Source: Styela clava
Taxonomy: Eukaryota; Chordata; Ascidiacea; Stolidobranchia; Styelidae
Direction of reading: 5' to 3'
Assembly: GCF_964204865.1 (NCBI RefSeq)
Contig: NC_135250.1
Coordinates: forward strand, 7,812,001 to 7,876,000
Length of the DNA: 64,000 bases
Notes under the pieces: model-generated
Told to the model about the DNA's origin: nothing
The model's database searches: none
The model's input: only the letters and a program-made list of their open reading frames with translations
Position numbers and translations under genes: made by a program
Part shown: positions 12,406-25,667 of the stretch, piece after piece
Position numbering within the stretch: the stretch's first letter is position 1
Layout of the letters: each line of letters starts with the position of its first letter

Positions 12406-13329
12406 TTAACCCTCCCACAGCCGGTAAGCCCATATGGGCTTTTCAGCGCTATTAAGGCTAGCTCATGGTAACCTACTGTTACTATCGCTCTTAGCTGTTT
12501 ATTGACGTAATGCCCTGGTATGAGAGAAGCGATAGAACCTTCCAGCCGTGACGCAAAGTGCGAATCGTATAAATAGCGTGGATTTCAAAATTGCCTGTCA
12601 GACGTCTGAAAATGTCGACTCAGCTCAGACAGGAAATACTCCTTTATAACGACTTATTATTGTTTTAGCATGTATTTTCAGTCATACTAACTATCCCTGA
12701 CCATCCCTGGCGCTGTGTTGTTTTGATAAATATGATTTCGACTGCTCCATAGTTGGCAGAGGTATGGAGATTTTTTGTATGTAAAAAAAACGTAAAATTA
12801 ATGGTAATTTTACCGCGTAAATGTGCGTATGGGATTGTTTACGTCGTTCTACGCGCATTTCCGTCGAAAAAATTTAATTTTTTTGCATTGGGGGTGGTCT
12901 GTGCAGTAATAATAAGAGCTGTGACGTCATCAATATCGGTAATTTGACCTTGAACTTGACAATACTGTAAATACAATTGTGAATTTCAGAGTAATAACCA
13001 TTTATGCTATAATAGTCGTTTTGGTATTGTTATGTTAGGAAAAACTTGACGAAAACGTTGGAGAAAAAATTAATTAATTAGGAATTAATTATTAACCCTC
13101 TACTGTACACAGAATATTTCAAAGTTCAATTTTTTTTTAGAAATTTTTGAAATTTTTTTGCAAAAATTTTTTTTCGATGAGTGTGTTTTAAAGATATATT
13201 GCTGAATAGAACTCTAGCAGACGCTTTCAAAAAGCCATGAGTTAAGATTTAGGGCTTAATGGTTGACAAAAAAAATAAGTTTAAAAATACCCATAAAATG
13301 GTCAGGGATTTGAGCTGTCCGAAGGTTAA
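12406..13329. mobile_element. TTAA-flanked insertion, piggyBac-like non-autonomous element
   Basis: A 916-bp insertion (12410-13325) is bounded by the duplicated target TTAA (12406-12409 and 13326-13329). The empty site is present in units 1, 2, 4 and 5, so the boundaries are exact. Left end CCCTCCCACAGCC and the reverse of the right end CCTTCGGACAGCTC are weakly similar. TTAA duplication with C-rich ends is the hallmark of the piggyBac group. No transposase frame is present; the longest open stretch is about 64 codons. A 14-bp palindrome lies at 12427-12440. A second TTAACCCTC at 13092 in the same orientation hints at a composite of two related elements. Confidence 0.8.
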
Positions 13330-16300
13330 GCAAATTAAATGAGACGGTCAAAGAACAACACACCACAGTTGGCAGAAATATTCATGTACAGGAACGGCAC
13401 TTCGATATCGAATAAGAAACACAGGATGTAACAAAATGAAAATGATTAGGTGGTCTAATTATCGCGTTTTTAGACTTTAGTTTGGTTCTAATTTCAATGT
13501 CCGAATCAAATTGGAATTATTTTGAGTTAAAACACGTCCAACTGTTAACTTAAGTTGGTTAAATTAACCCAATATGCTATGAGAGTACAATGATATCTCA
13601 GTTTACAAACATCCACGTGCATGGTATCCACAGCCATAAATATAATGACAAATACACATATCACTGAACAAAATAAATTGAATTTAGTCCCAGCGCAAAA
13701 TGAATATAATCTGAGATAAGCAATTGACTTTTTGAAGATTCTTGTTAATAACAAATATTAAATCAATAACCTTGAACTTTGTTTCGGATGTTTTTAATAA
13801 GATAGTTAATTGTATATATGATGAAAGCGTGGTTTAATGTTAAAATGTTTTTGCTAATTTTTTTTGTCGATATATATATATGTAGAAATATATGAACTGG
13901 GATTTTGCCGTACACGTAAGAGACGGCCAAATTTCAAATGGAATGTGGAGATTCTAAATATTAATAGACATAAATTCCGCAAAAATAATACACAAGAATT
14001 TACATATCGTCCTTATTATATATCAGCACATTTTAATTTGCTATATTTAAGAACCTAATTGTTGAAGCATTAATAAAATTGATAGCGTCTCAGCTAATTT
14101 AACACCCCTTTATCACAAACCAATTTAGCGAAAGCTTCGTTTCTAGAAGTTATATATGCGAGTTATATATGTCAAAAAATTAGTTGATGGATAAATATAT
14201 TCAAATAAAAAAAACTTGGTTAATATGTAAATGATATAAACTTTCCACCGCTAGTGCGCCCTGCTCAATGAAACGACAATACGCTTGTAAACATGGTCCA
14301 AAGAATCAACTCCTCATGCCGCAAGGTGTCTCGCGTAATTGCCCACATAAAAAATGTGAACTTCCTGGAAAGGCTGTCGTTCGACTATTGTTATATTGGC
14401 TCGTCGAATTTTGCCTATTACAAGAAAGATACAGCTAATCTGAATCTTACAGTGAAGAAAGTATTTAGCCTGGTTTAATCAAATTGTCTAATAAACCTGT
14501 AAAATTCTACGTCTTGTTATTTGGTTTCAGTATTTGAATAATTTTTCTTCAAATCTTACTCTACTCAAAAAAAGGCATGAAGCAATTAGATATTAATCGC
14601 GGCTGTTGGAATAGTTTACATGAAACTATTTGCCATTGAGTAACGCTTTATTAGTTTTCGCAAGCTGGAAGCATGATCTTTTTGTCATTTTCAATGTTTC
14701 CAAAATAAACTATACCCAACCTGAGTGGATTGCATGAACCAACGTAACAGACTATGGTATATATATACTTTTATTTACATTACATATATATTCACTAAAA
14801 TTCTTACACACAAACAAACACAAACACAATAAATGAACAAACTACCCCACTAATTTCTGATGTGTTAATATAAAACCTACAAATTGTTTGTTGCTGACTT
14901 AAAATACGTTGTTGAATAAAACAAAATAATTAAATATTTAAATTCAAATTGTAGCAAACAACAACAAATTGTAAACTACATCCATAATGCAATCATAGTA
15001 CGATATAATACATAAAGCAATTTCACATTTGCGAAATGGTTCAATAAAAACACTGCAATAAATGCAAGCAAATGAAGACTTAGTAGTATTACAATCGTTC
15101 TTAGGAGCGATGGTGTTGTGGTTATGGCGTTGCACTGACTACGTTGGTATCGTATGGACATTCGACAGGCCACGTGAACGGGGGATCGCCAGGTAATCAT
15201 ACAACGTTCGGTGAGAATAACTTGCACCAATTTGAGGGATGAAAAACCCGCGTGTTGGTGTAACTCTTCGAAATTAGCCAAATTTGGAATAGAACAATTG
15301 GCACTAATTAGGACAGTCCAAAAATAATTTGAAACCAAATCAAAGTAAAAGACTTTCAGAAAACAAAACTATTCTACTTTGAACTAAAGGGATTGGTCTA
15401 ACAATTGCAGAAAAGAAGCTGTTGTCAACAACATGAACAACATTACAGCAACACTACTGTCTGCGAGTTGTTTCTGTAAATAGTCAGATTTTCAGTATAA
15501 AAATAAAAAAATCTCAAGGCTCAATTGGCCATACAGAAACATTTCACATCCAAGTAGGAACATTATCCAAACAAAGCATTTCCTTAACTAGTCAGGCTCG
15601 TCACAAGCCTCAAGGTGAAACCACCATGTCGTTGGAAACACTGTTGATTGAATGAATGTTATATGCTGGGTTTTGATATTTGAAAACAATTATTAATGAT
15701 GTTCTGTTGTTGCCTTAATTTTTGGTACAAAATAAATGAAAGATTGATGAATATCGCCTAAAAATTATGATAATTCATTCGGGAATTTTTGCGAAAATTG
15801 CTACAACACATTGTTTTTAACATACGCACCAATGTGAATCAATTGTTAAAATAAAGTACAATAATCGAATTTAAAAGATGACTGAACTTTTTATAAATAA
15901 ATTAACCATTAATAATTCTCAGATTGACGGTATTTCTTATGACCTAACTTTTGCTTTATCGGTGAGCTTGAACAACGGACTAGCCTTGGTTCGAGATCTT
16001 TAATACAAATGCGATACCAACATCTTATGCAAACGCACTAATCACTGAGTCATCGCGACCAAAGTTGCGACATTATTGACAGAGCATTCGGCTGCTTTCA
16101 AATTGGTAAACTTCGTAACATAGAACTATATATATATATATGTGCCAAACAGGGTTAAGACTTTAAGGGTCTTTAGCTAGATGATAGATGCGTTTGCCAC
16201 TATGTTAAAACAGAATTAGAATCATACCACTGTAAGTTGAGAGGTACATGTTGAGAGGTACATCCCCCAACAATTACTACTTATATGCATCTAGAATGAA

Positions 16301-16724
16301 TACCCACCTAACCAGACCAGGTGTGGAGAATGGGCAAGCATTCGATTACCAGTGGGATAAATACAAAGTATAATCCTAATACTACCTATATAAAATACTA
16401 TCGACACAGAGTTGTAAGTTGAGCCGAGTTTATCTGTACAGGATTGGGTGCGCGATTTAGTTTGAATGGAAAATGAACATATTTTTCAATTATCAAATTC
16501 AACTAATTAACATGTATTGGAATTCCCTATAAAGATTTGTTTACATTATTAAATCATTTTACCAATCTCATTAAATTTACAATTACAACAATTTTAATTC
16601 TGGATGGCGCTTGGAATTGTGAATTCTGGTCAAGTATATGGGTTAAAATCAGCTTGCTTACAACTCTGTGCCCCTAAATAGTCACTCACGCTCCCACTCA
16701 CTCAATTATAATTAAATTTTTCTG

Positions 16725-18368
16725 TTAATGTTTGCGATGTAAACCCAAGCATCGCGCAAATGGGAATAACAAGCATTTCAGAAACTTGCTTGCTTTCTTC
16801 CCCTTTGCTTTCTGTTGAGGATGAACACGTCGGTGGTTACGTCTTGTGTTGATTGGCTCGTTCTCCATTTTCATGGGTTTCAGTTTTGCCTCCATTGCTT
16901 CCTCTGTTCTTGCTCTCTCAAGGCTGTAAAGAATCATGTATATGTGTCAGTTGGAACTCTGAAACAGGACTTTACTTGATCGTAAATTGAACCACTTGTG
17001 CGTATATATGACTAGCCACTTGGCCAAAAGAACTTACACGCTGCTCTAGTCAATTATTATGTCGTGACTCTATTAAGTGTTACCAGTACTGGCGTTTAAA
17101 TTTACCCGTTAGTAAAAGCAGACGGGACATACGACTTTCTTATTATACATAACTCTTGATTCTACGTCGTTAAAAAACGTCGTTAATTAGAAATAAATAA
17201 ACACAAGTTAGTAATCACCATTCGTCAATGAGTTCGTCAACCATCACGTTGAGAATTTCCGCTACGTTGCTGCAATATTCATACGATAAAAATATTTCTT
17301 CCGGATAATTCGGTATGGGTAGGGCGACTGCTTGTGGTTTAGGATCATGAACCGATTTTTGATCAGACAATCCAAGAATGTCGTCCTCCAGTTGCAGGCT
17401 TTCCAAAGATCCTTTTTAAACAAAATATGTTCAATATAGGGCACGAAACTTGAACTTCCCAACGGTTATTTCCATTCACAAACATTAACATTTTCGTTAA
17501 AATGTAGTTCCAGACGAGCCCTCAGCACCCTGGCTACAAATATGTAGGGCCGACCAGTCGGCTTTAATCTATAAATACGAGTATAGGTCATCCCTTTTTT
17601 TTGTTCCTATACTACGACTCAATATTGTTTCACATTTCACTCTGCTTACTCAAACTTACTTAAATTCGGATAGCTGCGTGTTTCCATTATCGGAACAATT
17701 GCCTGATCTTGCGTCATCACGATAGGTTCGCTAACCATTTTCTCCATAATTTTCTGATATTCGACATGCTTCGTTTCGAACAAACCTGGGAATTTATAAC
17801 TAATTTTTTAACATCTATATTTTAAAATTCCATTACATATTTTAAAAATATATACTTACTCACGATGCAAGGTGAACTTTGAGTGCTCAGCCAGCATTCC
17901 TGCTTCGGTTTTTGAATGATTGATGGATTGAGATAGTACTCGCTTCTCCACTTTTTGGTTGTCGTTAGTGGTGAGATCTATGTATATTAAATAAAATTGT
18001 ACCATGGACATTTTAAATAGTAGTGATACAAATATCATGCCCAAAATGAAGCGAAAATTCAGAAAGATGATATGTATTAGTAGATTCGGTGCACTAATAG
18101 AGAAGAGGTTTGTTAACGATTACGCTATCTTAACTTCACCCTAAATGACTCTTTTCTACAAAAAAGTAGTCAGCTGATGTACAAGATTAATGATAGGTTC
18201 ATAATCTTTTGTGAGAAAGTCTCCCATAGTTTTTTGTAGAAAAAAAAATCGACACAGTTATCGCATACCGCAGGCATGTGCATACTGGCATTTAAATTTC
18301 AATTAATTGCTTACCATCATATCCCCAGAAGCTTTCATAATATTCATTCTCGACTGCATAATTGTCAT
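16725..18368 (-). CDS. Array gene copy 3, five exons, unknown protein
   Basis: Same structure as copy 1: exons 18368-18315, 17977-17860, 17785-17660, 17411-17219 and 16923-16725, with all splice sites kept. The one coding difference I noted is in exon 2 near its donor (Leu to Val in the joined frame, Leu to Arg in the other open frame of that exon). Exons 4 and 5 appear unchanged at the protein level. The promoter is in unit 4 (TATA at 18502-18507, reverse strand). Confidence 0.6.
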
Positions 18369-18455
18369 CTAGTTGTTCACGCGGTGAAAACTGTGCAATT
18401 GATATTTTCTCAAAATATAAATCAATTTTAATAAAATTGTTACATTTATGACGTC

Positions 18456-21400
18456 ACAATAACAAAATACACTTCGCCGGACGTGCCATTGCTTGTGGCA
18501 TTTTATACTACTATATTTGTTTGCCGTTTGAAGTGATTTCCAGAATAAGTGTTAGATAAAATTAAAATAAAGAAAGCAGCTTTCCATCTCATGAAACAGG
18601 ATTGTTTTCGTGTACACCGTATCTGTGTGCGGGTCGCTGACGACGATTTCGCCACTCGTTTGCCTTGCTCATAACTGTATTAGCACGGTCCGCAGCAATG
18701 AAGTCCAAACAGACTTCATAATGGCGCCAAGCAAAGTGATTAGTTCTTTTCTAAGCGCCTCATAGTGTTGTGCTGGAAGCCTGCTCAGAAAATTGGTTTG
18801 CAGCTCAGGAATCGGTGGACACTTGGTTGTGTTATCATACGGACTTCAAACTGAGGTTACATGGTTTAAAAAGATCGGTAAGTTCTGAATTACGTCAGGT
18901 TTATTTGTGTTTGTTTTATGTTAATGCACTAATGTAGTATTGCGGTACAATACTTTCATATGGAAGGGCTATTCGTACACTAATGAATTGTTGTGACATA
19001 AGTGACAGAATTTCCGTCCTTCGTTGGGACTGAGAATATTCTGCCAACCGTATTTTCATGTAAAATTGACCTTCGCACTATTTATGCTTCCAAATAACAA
19101 AGCGTTCACACGATCCTCATTTGCTGCAAAGCTAGACAATGTATTTTACGCTACAAGCATTTTTATTACTCAGTAAAATCACATATTTAAGCAAATTAAA
19201 TGAGACGGTCAAAGAACAACACACCACAGTTGGCAAAAATATTCATGTACAGGAACGGCACTTCGATATCGAATAAGAAACACAGGGTGTAACAAAATGA
19301 AAATGATTAGGTGGTCTAATTATCGCGTTTTTAGACTTTAGTTTGGTTCTAATTTCAATGTCCGAATCAAATTGGAATTATTTTGAGTTAAAACACGTCC
19401 AACTGTTAACTTAAGTTGGTTAAATTAACCCAATATGCTATGAGAGTACAATGATATCTCAGTTTACAAACATCCATGTGCATGGTATCCACAGCCATAA
19501 ATATAATGACAAATACACATATAACTGAACAAAATAAATTGAATTTAGTCCCAGCGCAAAATGAATATAATCTGAGATAAGCAATTGACTTTTTGAAGAT
19601 TCTTGTTAATAACAAATATTAAATCAATAACCTTGAACTTTGTTTCGGATGTTTTTAATAAGACAGTTGTATATATGATGAAAGCGTGGTTTAATGTTAA
19701 AATGTTTTTGCTAATTTTTTTTGTCGATATATATATATATATATATATATATGTAGAAATATATGAACTGGGATTTTGCCGTACACGTAAGAGACGGCCA
19801 AATTTCAAATGGAATGTGGAGATTCTAAATATTAATAGACATAAATTCCGCAAAAATAATACACAAGAATTTACATATCGTCCTTATTATATATCAGCAC
19901 ATTTTAATTTGCTATATTTAAGAACCTAATTGTTGAAGCATTAATAAAATTGATAGCGTCTCAGCTAATTTAACACCCCTTTATCACAAACCAATTTAGC
20001 GAAAGCTTCGTTTCTAGAAGTTATATATGCGAGTTATATATGTCAAAAAATTAGTTGATGGATAAATATATTCAAATAAAAAAAACTTGGTTAATATGTA
20101 AATGATATAAACTTTCCACCGCTAGTGCGCCCTTCTCAAGAAACGACAATACGCTTGTAAACATGGTCCAAAGAATCAACTCCTCATGCCGCAAGGTGTC
20201 TCGCGTAATTGCCCACATAAAAAATGTGAACTTCCTGGAAAGGCTGTCGTTCGACTATTGTTATATTGGCTCGTCGAATTTTGCCTATTACAAGAAAGAT
20301 ACAGCTAATCTGAATCTTACAGTGAAGAAAGTATTTAGCCTGGTTTAATCAAATTGTCTAATAAACCTGTAAAATTCTACGTCTTGTTATTTGGTTTCAG
20401 TATTTGAATAATTTTTCTTCAAATCTTACTCTACTCAAAAAAAGGCATGAAGCAATTAGATATTAATCGCGGCTGTTGGAATAGTTTACATGAAACTATT
20501 TGCCATTGAGTAACGCTTTATTAGTTTTCGCAAGCGGGAAGCATGATCTTTTTGTCATTTTCAATGTTTCCAAAATAAACTATACCCAACCTGAGTGGAT
20601 TGCATGAACCAACGTAATGAACTATGGTATATATATACTTTTATTTACATTACATATATATTCACTAAAATTCTTACACACAAACAAACACAAACACAAT
20701 AAATGAACAAACTACCCCACCAATTTCTGATGTGTTAATATAAAACCTACAAATTGTTTGTTGCTGACTTGAAATACGTTGTTGAATAAAACAAAATAAT
20801 TAAATATTTAAATTCAAATTGTAGCAAACAACAACAAATTGTAAACTACATCCATAATGCAATCATAGTACGATATAATACATAAAGCAATTTCACATTT
20901 GCGAAATGGTTCAATAAAAACACTGCAATAAATGCAAGCAAATGAAGACTTAGTAGTATTACAATCGTTCTTAGGAGCGATGGTGTTGTGGTTATGGCGT
21001 TGCACTGACTACGTTGGTATCGTATGGACATTCGACAGGCCACGTGAACGGGGGATCGCCAGGTAATCATACAACGTTCGGTGAGAATAACTTGCACCAA
21101 TTTGAGGGATGAAAAACCCGCGTGTTGGTGTAACTCTTCGAAATTAGCCAAATTTGGAATAGAACAATTGGCACTAATTAGGACAGTCCAAAAATAATTT
21201 GAAACCAAATCAAAGTAAAAGACTTTCAGAAAACAAAACTATTCTACTTTGAACTAAAGGGATTGGTCTAACAATTGCAGAAAAGAAGCTGTTGTCAACA
21301 ACATGAACAACATTACAGCAACACTACTGTCTGCGAGTTGTTTCTGTAAATAGTCAGATTTTCAGTATAAAAAATAAAAAAATCTCAAGGCTCAATTGGC

Positions 21401-24325
21401 CATACAGAAACATTTCACATCCAAGTAGGAACATTATCCAAACAAAGCATTTCCTTAACTAGTCAGGCTCGTCACAAGCCTCAAGGTGAAACCACCATGT
21501 CGTTGGAAACACTGTTGATTGAATGAATGTTATATGCTGGGTTTTGATATTTGAAAACAATTATTAATGATGTTCTGTTGTTGCCTTAATTTTTGGTACA
21601 AAATAAATGAAAGATTGATGAATATCGCCTAAAAATTATGATAATTCATTCGGGAATTTTTGCGAAAATTGCTACAACACATTGTTTTTAACATACGCAC
21701 CAATGTGAATCAATTGTTAAAATAAAGTACAATAATCGAATTTAAAAGATGACTGGACTTTTTATAAATAAATTAACCATTAATAATTCTCAGATTGACG
21801 GTATTTCTTATGACCTAACTTTTGCTTTATCGGTGAGCTTGAACAACGGACTAGCCTTGGTTCGAGATCTTTAATACAAATGCGATACCAACATCTTATG
21901 CAAACGCACTAATCACTGAGTCATCGCGACCAAAGTTGCGACATTATTGACAGAGCATTCGGCTGCTTTCAAATTGGTAAACTTCGTAACATAGAACTAT
22001 ATATATATATGTGCCAAACGGGGTTAAGACTTTAAGGGTCTTTAGCTAGATGATAGATGCGTTTGCCACTACGTTAAAACAGAATTAGAATCATACCACT
22101 GTAAGTTGAGAGGTACATGTTGAGAGGTACATCCCCCAACAATTACTACTTATATGCATCTAGAATGAATACCCACCTAACCAGACCAGGTGTGGAGAAT
22201 GGGCAAGCATTCAATTACCAGTGGGATAAATACAAAGTATAATCCTAATACTACCTATATAAAATACTATCGACACAGAGTTGTAAGTTGAGCCGAGTTT
22301 ATCTGTACAGGATTGGGTGCGCGATTTAGTTTGAATGGAAAATGAACATATTTTTAATAATCAAATTCAACTAATTAACATGTATTGGAATTCCCTATAA
22401 AGATTTGTTTACATTATTAAATAATTTTACCAATCTCATTAAATTTACAATTACAACAATTTTAATTCTGGATGGCGCTTGGAATTGTGAATTCTGGTCA
22501 AGTATATGGGTTAAAATCAGCTTGCTTACAACTCTGTGCCCCTAAATAGTCACTCACGCTCGCACTCACTCAATTATAATTAAATTTTTCTGTTAATGTT
22601 TGCGATGTAAACCCAAGCATCGCGCAAATGGGAATAACAAGCATTTCAGAAACTTGCTTGCTTTCTCCCCCTTAGCTTTCTGTTGAGGAGGAACACGTCG
22701 GTGGTTACGTCTTGTGTTGATTGGCTCGTTCTCCATTTTCATGGGTTTCAGTTTTGCCTCCATTGCTTCCTCTGTTCTTGCTCTCTCAAGGCTGTAAAGA
22801 ATCATGTATATGTGTCAGTTGGAACTCTGAAACAGGACTTTACTTGATCGTAAATTGAACCACTTGTGCGTATATATGACTAGCCACTTGGCCAAAAGAA
22901 CTTACACGCTGCTCTAGTCAATTATTATGTCGTGACTCTATTAAGTGTTACCAGTACTGGCGTTTAAATTTACCCGTTAGTAAAAGCAGACGGGACATAC
23001 GACTTTCTTATTATACATAACTCTTGATTCTACGTCGTTAAAAAACGTCGTTAATTAGAAATAAATAAACACAAGTTAGTAATCACCATTCGTCAATGAG
23101 TTCGTCAACCATCGCGTTGAGAATTTCCGCTACGTTGCTGCAATATTCATACGATAAAAATATTTCTTCCGGATAATTCGGTATGGGTAGGGCGACTGCT
23201 TGTGGTTTAGGATCATGAACCGATTTTTGATCAGACAATCCAAGAATGTCGTCCTCCAGTTGCAGGCTTTCCAAAGATCCTTTTTAAACAAAATATTTTC
23301 AATATAGGGCACGAAACTTGAACTTCCCAACGGTTATTTCCATTCACAAACATTAACATTTTCGTTAAAATGTAGTTCCAGACGAGCCCTCAGCACCCTG
23401 GCTACAAATATGCAGGGCCGACAGGTCGGCTTTAATCTATAAATACGAGTATAGGTCATCACATTTTTTTGTTCCTATACTACGACTCAATATTGTTTCA
23501 CATTTCACTCTGCTTACTCAAACTTACTTAAATTCGGATAGCTGCGTGTTTCCATTATCGGAACAATTGCCTGATCTTGCGTCATCACGATAGGTTCGCT
23601 AGCCATTTTCTCCATAATTTTCTGATATTCGACATGCTTCGTTTCGAACAAACCTGGGAATTTATAACTAATTTTTTAACATCTATATTTTAAAATTCCA
23701 TTACATATTTTAAAAATATATACTTACTCAAGATGCAAGGTGAACTTTGAGTGCTCAGCCAGCATTCCTGCTTCGGTTTTTGAATGATTGATGGATTGAG
23801 ATAGTACTCGCTTCTCCACTTTTTGGTTGTCGTTAGTGGTGAGATCTATGTAAATTAAAAAAAATTGTACCATGGACATTTTAAATAGTAGTGATACAAA
23901 TATCATGCCCAGAATGAAGCGAAAATTCAGAAAGATGATATGTATTAGTATATTCGGTGCACTAATAGCGAAGAGGTTTGTTAACGTTTACGCTATCTTA
24001 ACTTCACCCTAAATAACTCTTTTCTACAAAAAAGTAGTCAGCTGATGTACAAGATTAATGATAGGTTCATAATCTTTTGTGAGAAAGTCTCCCATATTCT
24101 TTTGTAGAAAAAAAAAAATCGACACAGTTATCGCATACCGCAGGCATGTGCATACTGGCATTTAAATTTCAATTAATTGCTTACCATCATATCCCCAGAA
24201 GCTTTCATAATATTCATTCTCGACTGCATAATTGTCATCTAGTTGTTCACGCGGTGAAAACTGTGCAATTGATATTTTCTCAAAATATAAATCAATTTTA
24301 ATGAAATTGTTACGTTTATGATCTC
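18456..24325. repeat. Tandem array, unit 4 (5,870 bp)
   Basis: Same order of parts as unit 1. The TA microsatellite (about 19727-19753) is the longest of the set, which by chance opens longer reading frames on both strands there. Coding differences from unit 1 include two changes in exon 5 of the unit gene (His to Pro and Lys to Glu in the basic stretch) and Val to Ala in exons 3 and 4. Confidence 0.97.
22593..24238 (-). CDS. Array gene copy 4, five exons, unknown protein
   Basis: Same structure as copy 1: exons 24238-24185, 23845-23728, 23653-23528, 23279-23087 and 22791-22593. Splice sites are intact. It carries more amino-acid changes than the other copies, including Val to Ala in exon 3 and in exon 4, and two changes in the basic exon 5. 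Its promoter lies in the truncated unit 5, where the CRE-like palindrome found at the other unit joints is lost. Confidence 0.58.
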
Positions 24326-25667
24326 ACAATAACAAAATACACTTCGCCAGACGTGCAATTGCTTGTGGCATTTTATACTACTATATTTGTTTGCCGTTTA
24401 AAGTGATTTCCAGAATAAGTGTTAGATAAAATTAAAATAAAAAAAGCAGCTTTCCATCTCATGAAACAGGATTGTTTTCGTGTACACCGTATCTGTGTGC
24501 GGGTCGCTGACGACGATTTTGCCACTCGTTTGCCTTGCTCATCACTGTATTAGCACGGACCGCAACAACGAAGTCCAAACAGACTTCATAATGGCGCCAA
24601 GCAAAGTGATTAGTTCTTTTCTAAGCGCCTCATAGTGTTGTGCTGGAAGCCTGCTTAGTAAATTGGTTTGCAGCTCAGAAATCGGTGGACACTTGGTTGT
24701 GTTATCATACGGACTTCAAACTGAGGTTACATGGTTTAAAAAGATCGGTAAGTTCTGAATTACGTCAGGTTTATTTGTGTTTGTTTTATGTCAATGCACT
24801 AATGTAGTATTGCGGTACAATACTTTCATATGGAAGGGCTATTCGTACACTAATGAATTGTTGTGACCTAAGTGACAGAATTTCCGTACTTCATTGGGAC
24901 TGAGAATATTCTGCCAACCGTATTTTCATGTAAAATTGACCTTCGCACTATTTATGCTTTCAAATAACAAAGCGTTCACACGGTCCTCATTTGCTGCAAA
25001 GCTAGACAATGTTTTTTACGCTCCAAGCATTTTTATTACTCAGTAAAATCACATATTTAAGCAAATTAAATGAGACGGTCAAAGAACAACACACCACAGT
25101 TGGCAGAAATATTCATGTACAGGAACGGCACTTCGATATCGAATAAGAAACACAGGGTGTAACAAAATTAAAATGATTAGGTGGTCTAATTATCGCGTTT
25201 TTAGACTTTAGTTTGGTTCTAATTTCAATGTCCGAATCAAATTGGAATTATTTTGAGTTAAAATACGTCCAACTGTTAACTTAAGTTGGTTAAATTAACC
25301 CAATATGCTATGAGAGTACAATGATATCTCAGTTTACAAACACAGTATCCACAGCCATAAATATAATGACAAATACACATATCACTGAACAAAATAAATT
25401 GAATTTAGTCCCAGCGCAAAATGAATATAATCTGAGATAAGCAATTGACCTTTTGAAGATTCTTGTAAATAACAAATACTAAATCAATAACCTTGAACGT
25501 TGTATCGGATGTTTTTAATAAGATAGTTGTATATATAATGAAAGCGTGGTTTGATGTTAAAATGTTTTTGCTAAATTTTTTGTTGATATGTATATATGTA
25601 AAATATATGATCCGGTATCTTGCCGTACACGTAAGAGACGGTCAAATTTCAAATGGAATGTGGAGAT
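24326..25667. repeat. Tandem array, unit 5, truncated at the sulfotransferase gene
   Basis: Matches the first 1,360 bp of unit 1 and then stops. The last shared bases are the eight ending at 25667; beyond that the sequence is the body of the sulfotransferase last exon, while in units 1-4 it continues into unrelated unit sequence. This partial unit is visibly more diverged than the full ones (for example a short deletion near 25340 and a changed TA tract), as expected for the edge of an array that is homogenised mainly in its interior. It supplies the promoter of gene copy 4. Confidence 0.93.

Larger units (their letters stand above)
11675..18455. repeat. Tandem array, unit 3 (6,781 bp, with insertion)
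   Basis: Same order of parts as unit 1, lengthened by a 916-bp insertion at 12410-13325 that none of the other units carries. Outside the insertion it lines up with unit 1 almost without indels in the right half: a constant offset of 12594 holds from 16725 to 18456. Confidence 0.97.

Noticed and set aside
19603-19929. 108-codon plus-strand and 102-codon minus-strand frames in unit 4
   Set aside because: They exist only because the TA microsatellite is longer in this unit, and they run through the sulfotransferase relic in antisense.
1-25667. Satellite or CRISPR-like array
   Set aside because: Units are 5.8-6.8 kb, contain a spliced gene and promoter, and are near-identical throughout with no spacer structure; this is segmental tandem duplication in an animal genome.
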